NCBI GenBank assembly: GCA_963788185.1
Contig: CAWBGE010000023.1
Span: forward strand, 62,001 to 126,000
Source: CAIWHR01 sp963788185
Lineage (GTDB): Bacteria > Pseudomonadota > Gammaproteobacteria > Burkholderiales > Casimicrobiaceae
Length of the DNA stretch: 64,000 nt
Direction: 5' to 3'
The translations under genes were made by a program, and so were the position numbers. How positions within the stretch are numbered: position 1 is the first letter of the stretch; each line of letters opens with the position of its first letter. Below are positions 30,557 through 37,967 of this stretch, one piece after another. The notes beneath the pieces are model-generated. The model had not been told where the DNA came from, searched no databases, and saw only the letters and a list, made by a program, of their open reading frames with translations.

Positions 30557-31648
30557 TTACTTGGCCGCAGGTGCGGCGACTCCGGAAGCTGCCATGCCCG
30601 CCTGCACCGGGTTCTGTGCGATGCGCTCGCCCCCGGCGAGGCCGGAGAGGATCTCGACCTGGCCGTCGGCGACCGGCTCGCCCGCGCGCACCTGACGCAG
30701 CAGCGCCCGGCCGTCGCGGTCGATCACGTACACGGCCGTCACCTCGCCGCGCTTGAGAAGTGCCGTCGCGGGGACGGCCAGTGCGCGCACGCTGCCGGTG
30801 ATGAAGTGCGCGCGCGCATACTGGCCCGGCAGCACACCTTCGGTCACCGGCAGGTCGAGACGGATGCGGCTGGTGTGGGCACGGGCGTCCGCCAGCGGCA
30901 GCAGCGTGACGCGCGTCGCCGTGACCATCGTGGCTTGCGCCGGCAGCTCGATGCGAACCGGCGCCTTCAGCTGCGCTTTCGCGAGCGCAGCCTGCGACAA
31001 CGTCGCCGTCACGCGCATTTCGCGCGGATCGAACACCGTCACCAGCGCACGTCCCGGCTGCGCCATGTCGCCCAGTTCCGCGTGCGTGGCGCCGACCACG
31101 CCGGCATACGGCGCGGCGATGGTGTTGAAAGTCTGCGCGGCGGTCGCCACGCCGGCGTTGGCCTTCACCGCCTCGAGCTGGGCCTGCGCGGCCTTGTACT
31201 CGGCATCGGACTGATCGACCGCAGCCTGGCTGACGAACTTCTGCGCGAGCAGGCTCTGGTTGCGCTCGTGCTTGCGCCGGGCATTGCCGAGATTCGCCTC
31301 GGCTTCGGCGACCTGCGACTGGCTGGCTGCGACCGCCTGGTTGGCGGTTCGCGCGTCGATGCGCACCAGCACCTGGCCGGCGCGCACGGTGTCGCCCGCT
31401 TTCACCGCGAGCTCGACGATGCGTCCGGCCACCTGGGCGCCCAGTGTCGCCTGCCGCACTGCCTCCACCACACCCTCGGCTTGAATCGTCTGCGCCAATT
31501 CGCGCACGCCGATCTCGATCGAGGGACCGACATTCGGCTTGGCCGGCGGTGGCGTCTGGGCCGACGCGATTCCGGGCTGCGCGAACAGCAGCGCCGTTGC
31601 ACCGGCAACAAGAAGTCGGGCGAACCGCCGGTCAGCGATACCGTGCAT
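30557..31648 (-). CDS. RND periplasmic adaptor (membrane fusion protein)
   Basis: The product has 363 residues from the ATG at 31648 (a longer frame runs back into the DUF2892 gene). Signal peptide (FARLLVAGATALLFAQPGIASA), split biotinyl-lipoyl domain (GAQVAGRIVELAVKAGDTVRAGQVLVRID), a helical hairpin, then beta-barrel domains with MRVTATLSQAALAKAQ. It links the inner-membrane RND permease to an outer-membrane channel. It is 8 bases after the DUF2892 gene and 58 bases before sqr. Confidence 0.9.
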   Translation of the reverse strand: MHGIADRRFARLLVAGATALLFAQPGIASAQTPPPAKPNVGPSIEIGVRELAQTIQAEGVVEAVRQATLGAQVAGRIVELAVKAGDTVRAGQVLVRIDARTANQAVAASQSQVAEAEANLGNARRKHERNQSLLAQKFVSQAAVDQSDAEYKAAQAQLEAVKANAGVATAAQTFNTIAAPYAGVVGATHAELGDMAQPGRALVTVFDPREMRVTATLSQAALAKAQLKAPVRIELPAQATMVTATRVTLLPLADARAHTSRIRLDLPVTEGVLPGQYARAHFITGSVRALAVPATALLKRGEVTAVYVIDRDGRALLRQVRAGEPVADGQVEILSGLAGGERIAQNPVQAGMAASGVAAPAAK

Positions 31649-31656
31649 CGGAATTC

Positions 31657-31851
31657 TCACTTGCTGCGGCAGGTCTTGATGCCGAATGGGAGATACATGG
31701 GACACCAGCGCAGCAGGCCCGTCGCCAGCAACGGCAGGCCGATCAGCCCCCACCACCGGTTGCCATCGTCAAGAATGAACACCAGTGAAAGCAGCGCGAG
31801 TCCCGCCACGATGCGCACGATGCGATCGGCCCCGCCGACATTGGTTTCCAT
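31657..31851 (-). CDS. DUF2892 membrane protein (proximal copy)
   Basis: The product has 64 residues with two helices. It starts at METNVGGADRIVRIVAG, the standard opening of the family; it ends CPMYLPFGIKTCRSK with two cysteines in the pattern C-P ... K-T-C. It is the first gene of the sulfide/RND operon, with a Crp-type palindrome 59 bases upstream. The distal copy at 25640 shares the N-R-M-I/D-R-I-V core and the cysteine-proline. Confidence 0.88.
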   Translation of the reverse strand: METNVGGADRIVRIVAGLALLSLVFILDDGNRWWGLIGLPLLATGLLRWCPMYLPFGIKTCRSK

Positions 31852-31909
31852 GACGCCCTCCGATGCGATGTTGAAGCTTCGAAGTATGGAGCTTGCGTCA
31901 CGCAATATA

Positions 31910-31925
31910 TGTGACCTGAATCACA
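31910..31925 (-). promoter_or_regulatory. Perfect Crp-type operator TGTGA-N6-TCACA
   Basis: TGTGACCTGAATCACA is an exact match to the Crp consensus half-sites with six-base spacing. It lies 59 bases upstream of the first gene of the DUF2892-adaptor-sqr-permease operon. A TCAC...GTGA pair just before (from 31898) may extend it. A Crp-type regulator whose recognition helix suits this site is encoded 0.8 kb away. Confidence 0.7.
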
Positions 31926-31970
31926 TTTCCTGCCCGGCCCCTGCGGCGAATCGCCGCCGCCCGCGGTCGA

Positions 31971-32636
31971 TCAACGACCGTCGATGTAGCGGCGGTCGTC
32001 GAAGGTGGCGACCCACCGCGGGCGATACACGACCATCAGCGTGAGCGCCATGCCGGTGAGCGTTGCCTCGCCGAACGACAGGTACAGGAGATGGGGCAGG
32101 TAGTCGCCGAAGACAAGTTCAGACGACCATCCGGCGCCGGCAGTGAGGGCGACCGCGCTGGCGAATCCTGCGGCCATGAGCGACAGTGCCGCGCCGAAGA
32201 ACGCGACGACGAAGATGTAGACGAAGAGATTGGGCGGCAGGCGCGCCTCGGCCAGGCGCAGCGTCAGCCACGACACGCCGGCGGGAACCAGCGCCATCGC
32301 GCACCAGGCGAGCCCGGCGCTCGCCGGCACCCCGCCACGGACGAGCATCAGCACCGCGACGGCCAACGCCGCGCCGACGAGCGCCAACGGCGGTCCGGCG
32401 ATCAGCGTCAGAGCCGCCATTCCAAGCAGATGGAAGGTGAATCCCTCACCGACCGTGGCCTGGACGTTCCAGAGCATCAGGACGGCAAAGATGGTTCCGT
32501 ACCAGACGTGGACCTGCTCGCTGTCGGCAAAGCGCTTCCACGGCGCGCGCCGCGCGGCCAGGGCGAGCGCGGCGATGGCGACGCACCAGCCGAGCACGGC
32601 CCATTCCGGCGGCAGGGCGATTCGGGTCAGGTCCAT
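31971..32636 (-). CDS. CbiM-like ECF transporter permease subunit
   Basis: The product has 221 residues with six or seven helices and the CbiM-type tail (FGEATLTGMALTLMVVYRPRWVATFDD). CbiM/NikM proteins import cobalt or nickel with ECF modules, but the N-terminal metal ligand His (MH-M) is not present here, and no ATPase accompanies it, so metal transport is doubtful. The start is the ATG before DLTRIALPPEW. It is divergent from the Crp-type regulator, with 102 bases between. Confidence 0.75.
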   Translation of the reverse strand: MDLTRIALPPEWAVLGWCVAIAALALAARRAPWKRFADSEQVHVWYGTIFAVLMLWNVQATVGEGFTFHLLGMAALTLIAGPPLALVGAALAVAVLMLVRGGVPASAGLAWCAMALVPAGVSWLTLRLAEARLPPNLFVYIFVVAFFGAALSLMAAGFASAVALTAGAGWSSELVFGDYLPHLLYLSFGEATLTGMALTLMVVYRPRWVATFDDRRYIDGR

Positions 32637-32738
32637 TGAGGGCGATTGGCGAGAGGAAGTCCGGCGAAGCTTCACATTGTAGAATCGCGACTGGATTGCC
32701 GTTTACGCCCCGTCCCCTTACCGACATCATTGCCCGCC

Positions 32739-33428
32739 ATGCCCGCCCCCGTGATCGACGGATTGTCACCCCTCGCGGCGCGCGTCGTCGCATCGTTTCC
32801 GTCGCTGGCGCCCGCGCCGCGCAAGACCATCGAGCGCCTGGTCCGGGCTAGCATCCACCGCAAGGTCCCGGCCGGCACGGTGATGTTCAGCGAACATTCG
32901 CCGTGCTCGGGGTATCCGCTGGTGCTGGGCGGCAGCATACGGGTGCTGCAACGCTATCCCAACGGACGGGAGCTGCAGCTCTATCGCGTCAAGCCCGGCG
33001 AGTCCTGCCTGCTGTCGGGCAGCTGCCTGCTGGGCCAGGCCAGCTACGGCGCTTCGGGCATTGCCGAGACCGAGGTCGAGCTGCTGGTGATTCCGCCGCA
33101 GGAGTTCCAGGCGTTGATCGCGGGCGACGAGACTTTTCGCCACCACGTCTTCGCAATGTTCGGCGAGCGGCTGTCATCGCTGATGCAGGTCGTCGAGGCA
33201 GTCGCCTACCAGAAACTCGACCAGCGGCTCGCCGCGCTGCTGGTCAGCAAGCCTCCCGTCGGCGATATTCATGCGACGCATCAGGCCCTCGCCGACGAGC
33301 TTGGCAGCGTGCGCGAGATCGTGTCGCGGCTCCTGCGCAACTTCGAGGATCGCGGCTGGGTCGATCTCGGTCGCGAGCGCATCCGCGTCGTCGATCGGAC
33401 CGCGCTGGCCTCGCTGGCGCGCGGCTGA
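32739..33428 (+). CDS. Crp/Fnr-family transcription regulator
   Basis: The product has 229 residues. A cyclic-nucleotide-binding fold (about 30-130) holds three cysteines, C56, C90 and C96 (C-X5-C in ESCLLSGSCLLG). There is no N-terminal FNR-type iron-sulfur cysteine cluster. The C-terminal helix-turn-helix has LADELGSVREIVSRLLRNF, with R192, E193 and R197 in the positions that let Crp read TGTGA. This fits the perfect site at 31910. Sulfide, polysulfide or nitric oxide sensing through the cysteines is inference. Confidence 0.88.
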   Translation: MPAPVIDGLSPLAARVVASFPSLAPAPRKTIERLVRASIHRKVPAGTVMFSEHSPCSGYPLVLGGSIRVLQRYPNGRELQLYRVKPGESCLLSGSCLLGQASYGASGIAETEVELLVIPPQEFQALIAGDETFRHHVFAMFGERLSSLMQVVEAVAYQKLDQRLAALLVSKPPVGDIHATHQALADELGSVREIVSRLLRNFEDRGWVDLGRERIRVVDRTALASLARG

Positions 33429-33439
33429 AGCCTTCGACG

Positions 33440-33982
33440 ATGGTCTCGGACCTTCTCGGCGACGCGGCGCCAGGCTACGACGATCCGCTGGGCATGCTGT
33501 CGGCGTGCCATCGCCGGATCGAGCGGCAGCTCGCGACGCTCGCCCGATTGCAGCGGCATTTGCCGGAGCACGGCTGCGACAACGACGCGCGTGGCGCAGC
33601 GCGCGGGATACTGAGGTATTTCGACACTGCCGCGGTCCATCATCACGCGGACGAGGAGGAGAGCATCTTCCCCCGGCTGCTCGCGCTGGCGCCGCAGGTC
33701 GCGTCAGCACTCGTCGCCGAACTCGCCGCCGACCATCACCGGCTGGCGAGCCACTGGATGCATCTGCGTCCCTTGCTCGCCGCCATCGCTGCCGGTGCGC
33801 GGGCCAATCTCGGCCCGCGGGAGGTCGTCGAGATTCGGCGCGCCTACGACCTGCACATCGCGCGCGAAGAGAGTGCGCTGATCCCGCTCGCGGGCGCGCT
33901 CCTCCCGCCGTCGGCGCTGGAGGAAGTGAGCCGCGAGATGGCGGCGCGGCGCGGTCTTGGCCCGTCTGCGCTGCCGCGCTGA
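33440..33982 (+). CDS. Hemerythrin HHE-domain protein
   Basis: The product has 180 residues. The diiron-ligand pattern is present: H24 in CHRRIE, H67-69 with E72-74 in VHHHADEEE, H99/H100/H105 in DHHRLASH, and H139 with E143 in HIAREE. Such proteins bind oxygen or nitric oxide or protect iron centres. The ATG lies 11 bases after the Crp-type gene, so they are co-transcribed, which suggests that the regulator also meets oxygen or NO stress. Confidence 0.9.
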   Translation: MVSDLLGDAAPGYDDPLGMLSACHRRIERQLATLARLQRHLPEHGCDNDARGAARGILRYFDTAAVHHHADEEESIFPRLLALAPQVASALVAELAADHHRLASHWMHLRPLLAAIAAGARANLGPREVVEIRRAYDLHIAREESALIPLAGALLPPSALEEVSREMAARRGLGPSALPR

Positions 33983-34111
33983 GCGGGCATGGGGTCCGCG
34001 GTGCCTGACCGGCCGATTGCCGGCCTGCGAATACCGGCGGCGGACGGCACGCGCCGTATTCACCCCGACGAACGTCGACGCCGACGGAGACGCAAAAGCC
34101 ATTGATTTTAT

Positions 34112-34140
34112 TTGCATATCCGGACGGTGTCGCGTATGAT
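34112..34140 (+). promoter_or_regulatory. Probable promoter of the cold-shock gene
   Basis: TATGAT at 34135-34140 (five of six) with TTGCAT 17 bases upstream. Transcription would start near 34147, giving a leader of about 138 bases, much like known cold-shock genes. Confidence 0.5.
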
Positions 34141-34284
34141 TGCTGCAGCGATTTTCAAGTTGTGTCGTTGTTGTCCGGTTCAGTACGCGCAGTCCTGCGG
34201 TACTTCTCCCTTCACCATCCCGCCGTCTTGACCGTCGCCCCACCCTGGGGGCATCCCCTCCTCTTTTTTCAGGATACTCAAGAC
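34141..34284 (+). promoter_or_regulatory. Long structured 5' leader of the cold-shock gene
   Basis: The 302 bases from the hemerythrin gene to the cold-shock ATG contain no gene. Near the end, CCCCA (34238-34242) can pair with TGGGG (34246-34250), or the same G run can pair with CCCC (34255-34258); the two hairpins exclude each other. A TTTTTT run (34264-34269) follows, then AGGA before the ATG. This could act as a temperature- or elongation-dependent switch, as in other csp leaders. Confidence 0.45.
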
Positions 34285-34491
34285 ATGGCAAACGGCACAG
34301 TGAAGTGGTTCAACGATTCCAAGGGCTTTGGCTTCATCACCCCGGAAGACGGCAGCAAGGATCTTTTCGCGCACTTTTCCGCGATTCAGGAGCAGGGCTT
34401 CAAGACGCTGACCGAGGGTCAGCGGGTCAGCTTTGACGTCACGACCGGGCCGAAAGGGCTGCAGGCGTCGAACATTCGCGCGGCAGCCTGA
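34285..34491 (+). CDS. CspA-family cold-shock protein
   Basis: The product has 68 residues and one cold-shock domain with both nucleic-acid-binding motifs, KGFGFIT and the DLFAHF that stands for RNP2. It binds single-stranded RNA or DNA and acts as an RNA chaperone. A long leader precedes it; infA follows 20 bases later. Confidence 0.95.
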   Translation: MANGTVKWFNDSKGFGFITPEDGSKDLFAHFSAIQEQGFKTLTEGQRVSFDVTTGPKGLQASNIRAAA

Positions 34492-34511
34492 ACCCACGGG
34501 CAGGCGCGACA

Positions 34512-34769
34512 ATGGCCAAGGAACAACTCCTCGAAATGAATGGCGTCGTGCAGGAAGTGCTGCCCGACGCGCGCTATCGCGTCACCCTCGACAACGGTCA
34601 CAACCTCGTCGCCTACAGTGCGGGCAAGATGCGCAAGCATCACATCCGCATCATCGCGGGCGACAAGGTTTCGCTGGAGCTTTCGCCGTACGACCTGTCG
34701 AAGGGACGGATCACCTTCCGCCACATCGAGGGTCGCGGCCCGATCGCCGCACCCCGCCCGAGGCACTGA
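34512..34769 (+). CDS. infA: Translation initiation factor IF-1 (stand-alone copy)
   Basis: The product has 85 residues with the S1-like OB fold: MAKEQLLEMNGVVQEVLP, then NGHNLVAYSAGKMRKHHIRI and GDKVSLELSPYDLSKGRI. It binds the ribosomal A site during initiation. Betaproteobacteria often carry a second infA outside the ribosomal-protein operon, and this looks like that copy; the C-terminal tail is longer than usual. Its link with csp suggests cold-shock use. It converges with hemN, only 3 bases apart. Confidence 0.93.
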   Translation: MAKEQLLEMNGVVQEVLPDARYRVTLDNGHNLVAYSAGKMRKHHIRIIAGDKVSLELSPYDLSKGRITFRHIEGRGPIAAPRPRH

Positions 34770-34772
34770 TCG

Positions 34773-36170
34773 TCAGATCACCTTCGAGTACTGCGCCTTG
34801 GCCTGCGCCTCGCGCAGGTAGCGGTCGAAGTGCATCGCCACCGTCCGCACCAGCAGGCGCCCTCGCGGCGTCACGCGCACCGATCGACCGTCGAGCGCGA
34901 CCAGGCCGTCGGCAGCGAGCGGCTTCAGCGCCGCGAGATCCGGCGCGAAGTAATCGGCGAACGGTATCCCGTACTCGGCCCCGACCTCGGCGAAGTCGAG
35001 TTCGAAGTTGCACATCAGCTTCTGGATGACATTGCGGCGCAGCAGATCGTCGGCATTGAGTTCGACGCCGCGCATCACCGGCAGCTCGTTGGCGTCGAGC
35101 TTGTCGTAGTACTCATCGAGCGTCTTCACGTTGGCGACGTAGGATGCGCCGACCTTGCCGATCGCCGAGATGCCGAAGGCCAGCATGTCGCAATCGGGCT
35201 TGGTCGAATAGCCCTGGAAGTTCCGGTGCAGCTTGCGATTCGCCTGCGCCACGGCCAGCTCGTCGGTCGGCTTGGCGAAGTGGTCCATCCCGATGTAGAC
35301 GTAGCCGGCCGCGCCGAGCTTCTCGATGGCCAGCGCCAGGATAGCGAGCTTGGTTTCCGGTGCCGGCATGGCGTCGATGTCGATGCGCCGCTGCGGCTTG
35401 AACAGATGCGGCACGTGCGCGTAGCTGTAGAGTGCGATGCGGTCGGGCGCGACCGCGATCACCTTGTCGAGCGTGGCCGAGAACCCCGCCACCGATTGCC
35501 GCGGCAGGCCGTAGATGAGGTCCGCGTTCACCGACACGAAGCCGTTGGCGCGCGCCGCCTCGATCACCGTCATCGTCTCGGCCTCGGTCTGGATGCGGTT
35601 GACCGCTTCCTGCACCGCCGGATCGAAATCCTGGATGCCGACCGAGATGCGGTTGAACCCAAGCTCGCTCAAGAAAACGATCGTGTCCGCCCCGACCTTG
35701 CGCGGATCGACTTCGATCGAGACTTCCGCCTGCGGCGAGAACTCGAAACCGCCGCGCAGCATCCCCATGAGGGTGGTCATCTCGTCGCGCGCGAGGAACG
35801 TCGGCGTGCCGCCGCCCCAGTGCAGCTGCTCGACTTTCGGCCCGCCCTCGATCAGGCCGCCGACGATGTCGATCTCGCGGCCCACGTAGCGGATGTATTT
35901 CGCCGAGCGCCCGTGATCCTTGGTGATCACCTTGTTGCACGCGCAGTAATAGCAGATGGTGTTGCAGAACGGGATGTGCACGTACAGCGAAAGCGGCGCC
36001 GCCGGCCGCTCGTGATTGCGCGTCTGCAACGCGTTCACGTACTGCTCGGCACGGACTCCGGCGTGAAAGCGGTCGGCGGTCGGATACGAGGTGTAGCGGG
36101 GACCGAATCCGTCGTATTTCTTCACCAGGTCGGTGTCGAGGACGAGATCGGCAGCGGCAGCATGGGCCAT
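34773..36170 (-). CDS. hemN: Oxygen-independent coproporphyrinogen III oxidase
   Basis: The product has 465 residues. This radical-SAM enzyme makes protoporphyrinogen IX when oxygen is lacking. The cluster motif C69-N-T-I-C73-Y-Y-C76-A-C78 follows YVHIPF, as in E. coli HemN. Downstream are HWGGGTPTF and the HemN C-terminal domain. An FNR-type box lies 71 bases before the start. Heme supply matters here, because the next 8 kb encodes 25 or so heme sites. Confidence 0.96.
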   Translation of the reverse strand: MAHAAAADLVLDTDLVKKYDGFGPRYTSYPTADRFHAGVRAEQYVNALQTRNHERPAAPLSLYVHIPFCNTICYYCACNKVITKDHGRSAKYIRYVGREIDIVGGLIEGGPKVEQLHWGGGTPTFLARDEMTTLMGMLRGGFEFSPQAEVSIEVDPRKVGADTIVFLSELGFNRISVGIQDFDPAVQEAVNRIQTEAETMTVIEAARANGFVSVNADLIYGLPRQSVAGFSATLDKVIAVAPDRIALYSYAHVPHLFKPQRRIDIDAMPAPETKLAILALAIEKLGAAGYVYIGMDHFAKPTDELAVAQANRKLHRNFQGYSTKPDCDMLAFGISAIGKVGASYVANVKTLDEYYDKLDANELPVMRGVELNADDLLRRNVIQKLMCNFELDFAEVGAEYGIPFADYFAPDLAALKPLAADGLVALDGRSVRVTPRGRLLVRTVAMHFDRYLREAQAKAQYSKVI

Positions 36171-36240
36171 GACAACTCCCTATAAGCGGTGGTACACCCG
36201 CGAATGACCGGCAATGTTACTGCAATCGTCACAACACGCG

Positions 36241-36254
36241 TTGATTGGAGTCAA
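36241..36254 (-). promoter_or_regulatory. FNR/ANR box of hemN
   Basis: TTGATTGGAGTCAA matches TTGAT-N4-ATCAA in nine of ten positions. Read toward hemN, a TAACAT follows 21 bases after the box, the place expected for a -10 element in a class II FNR promoter. Confidence 0.7.
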
Positions 36255-36282
36255 CAACTCGACCACAGGCGCGAGGTTGTCG

Positions 36283-36349
36283 CCTGTACGAGCGACTTTA
36301 GTCGCGAACGGGCACCCATTTCCATCGCGGCTGAAGCCGCTCCTACAGG
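36283..36349. repeat. REPIN-like inverted repeat pair
   Basis: CCTGTACGAGCGACTTTAGTCGCGA (36283-36307, imperfect) and the reverse complement of CCTGTAGGAGCGGCTTCAG-type sequence (36325-36349) face each other. This family of palindromic elements is common in gamma- and betaproteobacteria and moves with RAYT transposases. A second pair lies at 51016-51090. Confidence 0.75.
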
Positions 36350-36356
36350 CGCTCTG

Positions 36357-37082
36357 CTATTTCTGCAGCGTGGCTTCCTCGATCAGCACCTTGTACGAAT
36401 AGCCCGATCCGAGATCCCGGTCGGTGCGCACGACACCCTTCATCGTCACCACATCGCCGACCTTGGTCTGGTCGACGGTCGTCACCAGCACGTCGTTGGT
36501 CCTGTCGGCCGCCGAGCCCGATCCATCACGCAGATGGACCCAGTTCTTGCCCATGATCCCCGCGTTGTACTTCACCACTTTGCCTCGCACGACGACGGGC
36601 TTGTCCTTGAGTTCGGCCGACTTGGTGGTGACCTCCCCCACCGTGCGTGCGTTCGCTCCGGTGGCTTTCGGCACCTTCACGTCGCCGACATCCGCCGCCT
36701 TGCCAACGCCTTCATGCGCCGCGGCAAGCTCGCCCACGCCAGCCTTGCCGCCTGCACTCGGCGCCTTGCCGCCCAGCGTGCCGAAGACGATCCTGTCGAA
36801 CTTCCGCTTCAGCGTCTTGCTCTCGAAGTTGTCCATGATCATCGGGGACTCGATCGTCACTTCGCTGCCCTTGGCCACGACCGCCTTGGGCACCGCGGCC
36901 CAGGTTTCGCCATTCGCCGTCTTGAGACGAACGTAGGTGTAGATGTCCACTTCCATCACTTCGAGGACGACACCCTTGATCGGCGGGGTTTGAGCGGGTT
37001 CGGTCATGGACGGAGGCGCCATGTCCGCGGCCCAGGCAACACTCGCGCAGCACATCGCGACGATTATCAACAACTGCTTCAT
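36357..37082 (-). CDS. Exported OB-fold protein with two repeated domains
   Basis: The product has 241 residues: signal peptide (LLIIVAMCCASVAWA), a first domain around GVVLEVMEVDIYTYVRL, and a C-terminal domain around PVVVRGKVVKYNAGIMGKNW-H with LRDGSG. These are the OB-fold patterns seen in NrfJ-like and other periplasmic nucleotide-binding-like proteins associated with cytochrome genes. It has no heme motif. It follows the nine-heme gene in the same direction (78 bases), so it likely serves the same system, perhaps in heme delivery or assembly (inference). Confidence 0.75.
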   Translation of the reverse strand: MKQLLIIVAMCCASVAWAADMAPPSMTEPAQTPPIKGVVLEVMEVDIYTYVRLKTANGETWAAVPKAVVAKGSEVTIESPMIMDNFESKTLKRKFDRIVFGTLGGKAPSAGGKAGVGELAAAHEGVGKAADVGDVKVPKATGANARTVGEVTTKSAELKDKPVVVRGKVVKYNAGIMGKNWVHLRDGSGSAADRTNDVLVTTVDQTKVGDVVTMKGVVRTDRDLGSGYSYKVLIEEATLQK

Positions 37083-37160
37083 GGTCAGCTACTCCAATGG
37101 GGGACGAGTTGGGGATTGTAATTTGAAGTGGGCGCTGAAAGACGCAATTTCGGACTGCGC

Positions 37161-37925
37161 TCACATCGGATGACACTTCTGGCAAAACCCGGTCGACGAC
37201 TTCGGGTCGAGGCGGTTCAGCCTGGGCACCTCCGAGCGATGCGGTTCGTGGCAACTGGTGCATGAAAACGTCCTGTCCTTGCGCAGCGGGTCCGCGACTG
37301 GCGCTGGCCGCTTTTCGTCACCCAGCGGATGGCCATTGCGGGAGAAACCGGCCACCACGTGGGGCTTTTTCTTCACCTCGTCGTGGCACTCCAGGCACAG
37401 CACAGCCGTCGGCTTGGTGAGAAGGGCCGCGTGATCGGACGCGTGCGGGTCATGGCAGGCGCCGCACATCCCCCCTTCCACCGGCGCGTGCGTGCTCTTG
37501 CCGGTGAACTCCTTCTTGTCGTGACAGGTATGGCATACCGCCGGCAGTTTGGCGGTCAGCAGCTTCTCGTTCGCCGACGAATGCGGTTCGTGACAGCCGG
37601 TGCAGCCCATGGTGACTGCGGCGTGGGTGACTTTCTTCCTGAACTTTTCCTTGTCATGGCAGCCCGTGCAGAGCTCCAGCCCGGGCGCCGAGAGTCCCTT
37701 GGCAACCTTTCCGGTCAGTTTGTGCGGGTATTTCGACGCGTCGATCCCGGCGTGGCATGTCTTGCAGCCCATCTGCAGCGCGGCGTGCACGACCTTCTCC
37801 TTGGCGAGGTCGCCGTGGCATTGGAGGCAGGCCGTGTCCTGCGCGCGGGCCATCGTTCCGACGCAGGCCAGCAGCGCCAGAGACAACATCGCAGCAAGAT
37901 CCTGTAGCGTTCGACGTCGCAGCAT
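37161..37925 (-). CDS. Periplasmic nine-heme c-type cytochrome
   Basis: The product has 254 residues with a signal peptide and nine CXXCH sites: CLQCH, CKTCH, CTGCH (twice), CHTCH, CGACH, CLECH, CTSCH, CQKCH. Spacing follows the doubled-CXXCH pattern (CHEPHSS...CHTCH). It is smaller than decaheme MtrA but of the same general style, so a periplasmic electron carrier docking to the outer-membrane barrel is likely. It lies 42 bases after the twelve-heme gene. A second in-frame ATG at residue 13 is also a possible start. Confidence 0.92.
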   Translation of the reverse strand: MLRRRTLQDLAAMLSLALLACVGTMARAQDTACLQCHGDLAKEKVVHAALQMGCKTCHAGIDASKYPHKLTGKVAKGLSAPGLELCTGCHDKEKFRKKVTHAAVTMGCTGCHEPHSSANEKLLTAKLPAVCHTCHDKKEFTGKSTHAPVEGGMCGACHDPHASDHAALLTKPTAVLCLECHDEVKKKPHVVAGFSRNGHPLGDEKRPAPVADPLRKDRTFSCTSCHEPHRSEVPRLNRLDPKSSTGFCQKCHPM

Positions 37926-37967
37926 GTTCGTTCTCTCTCTCGTGGTCCCGCTTTCGTACCGCGGGCC

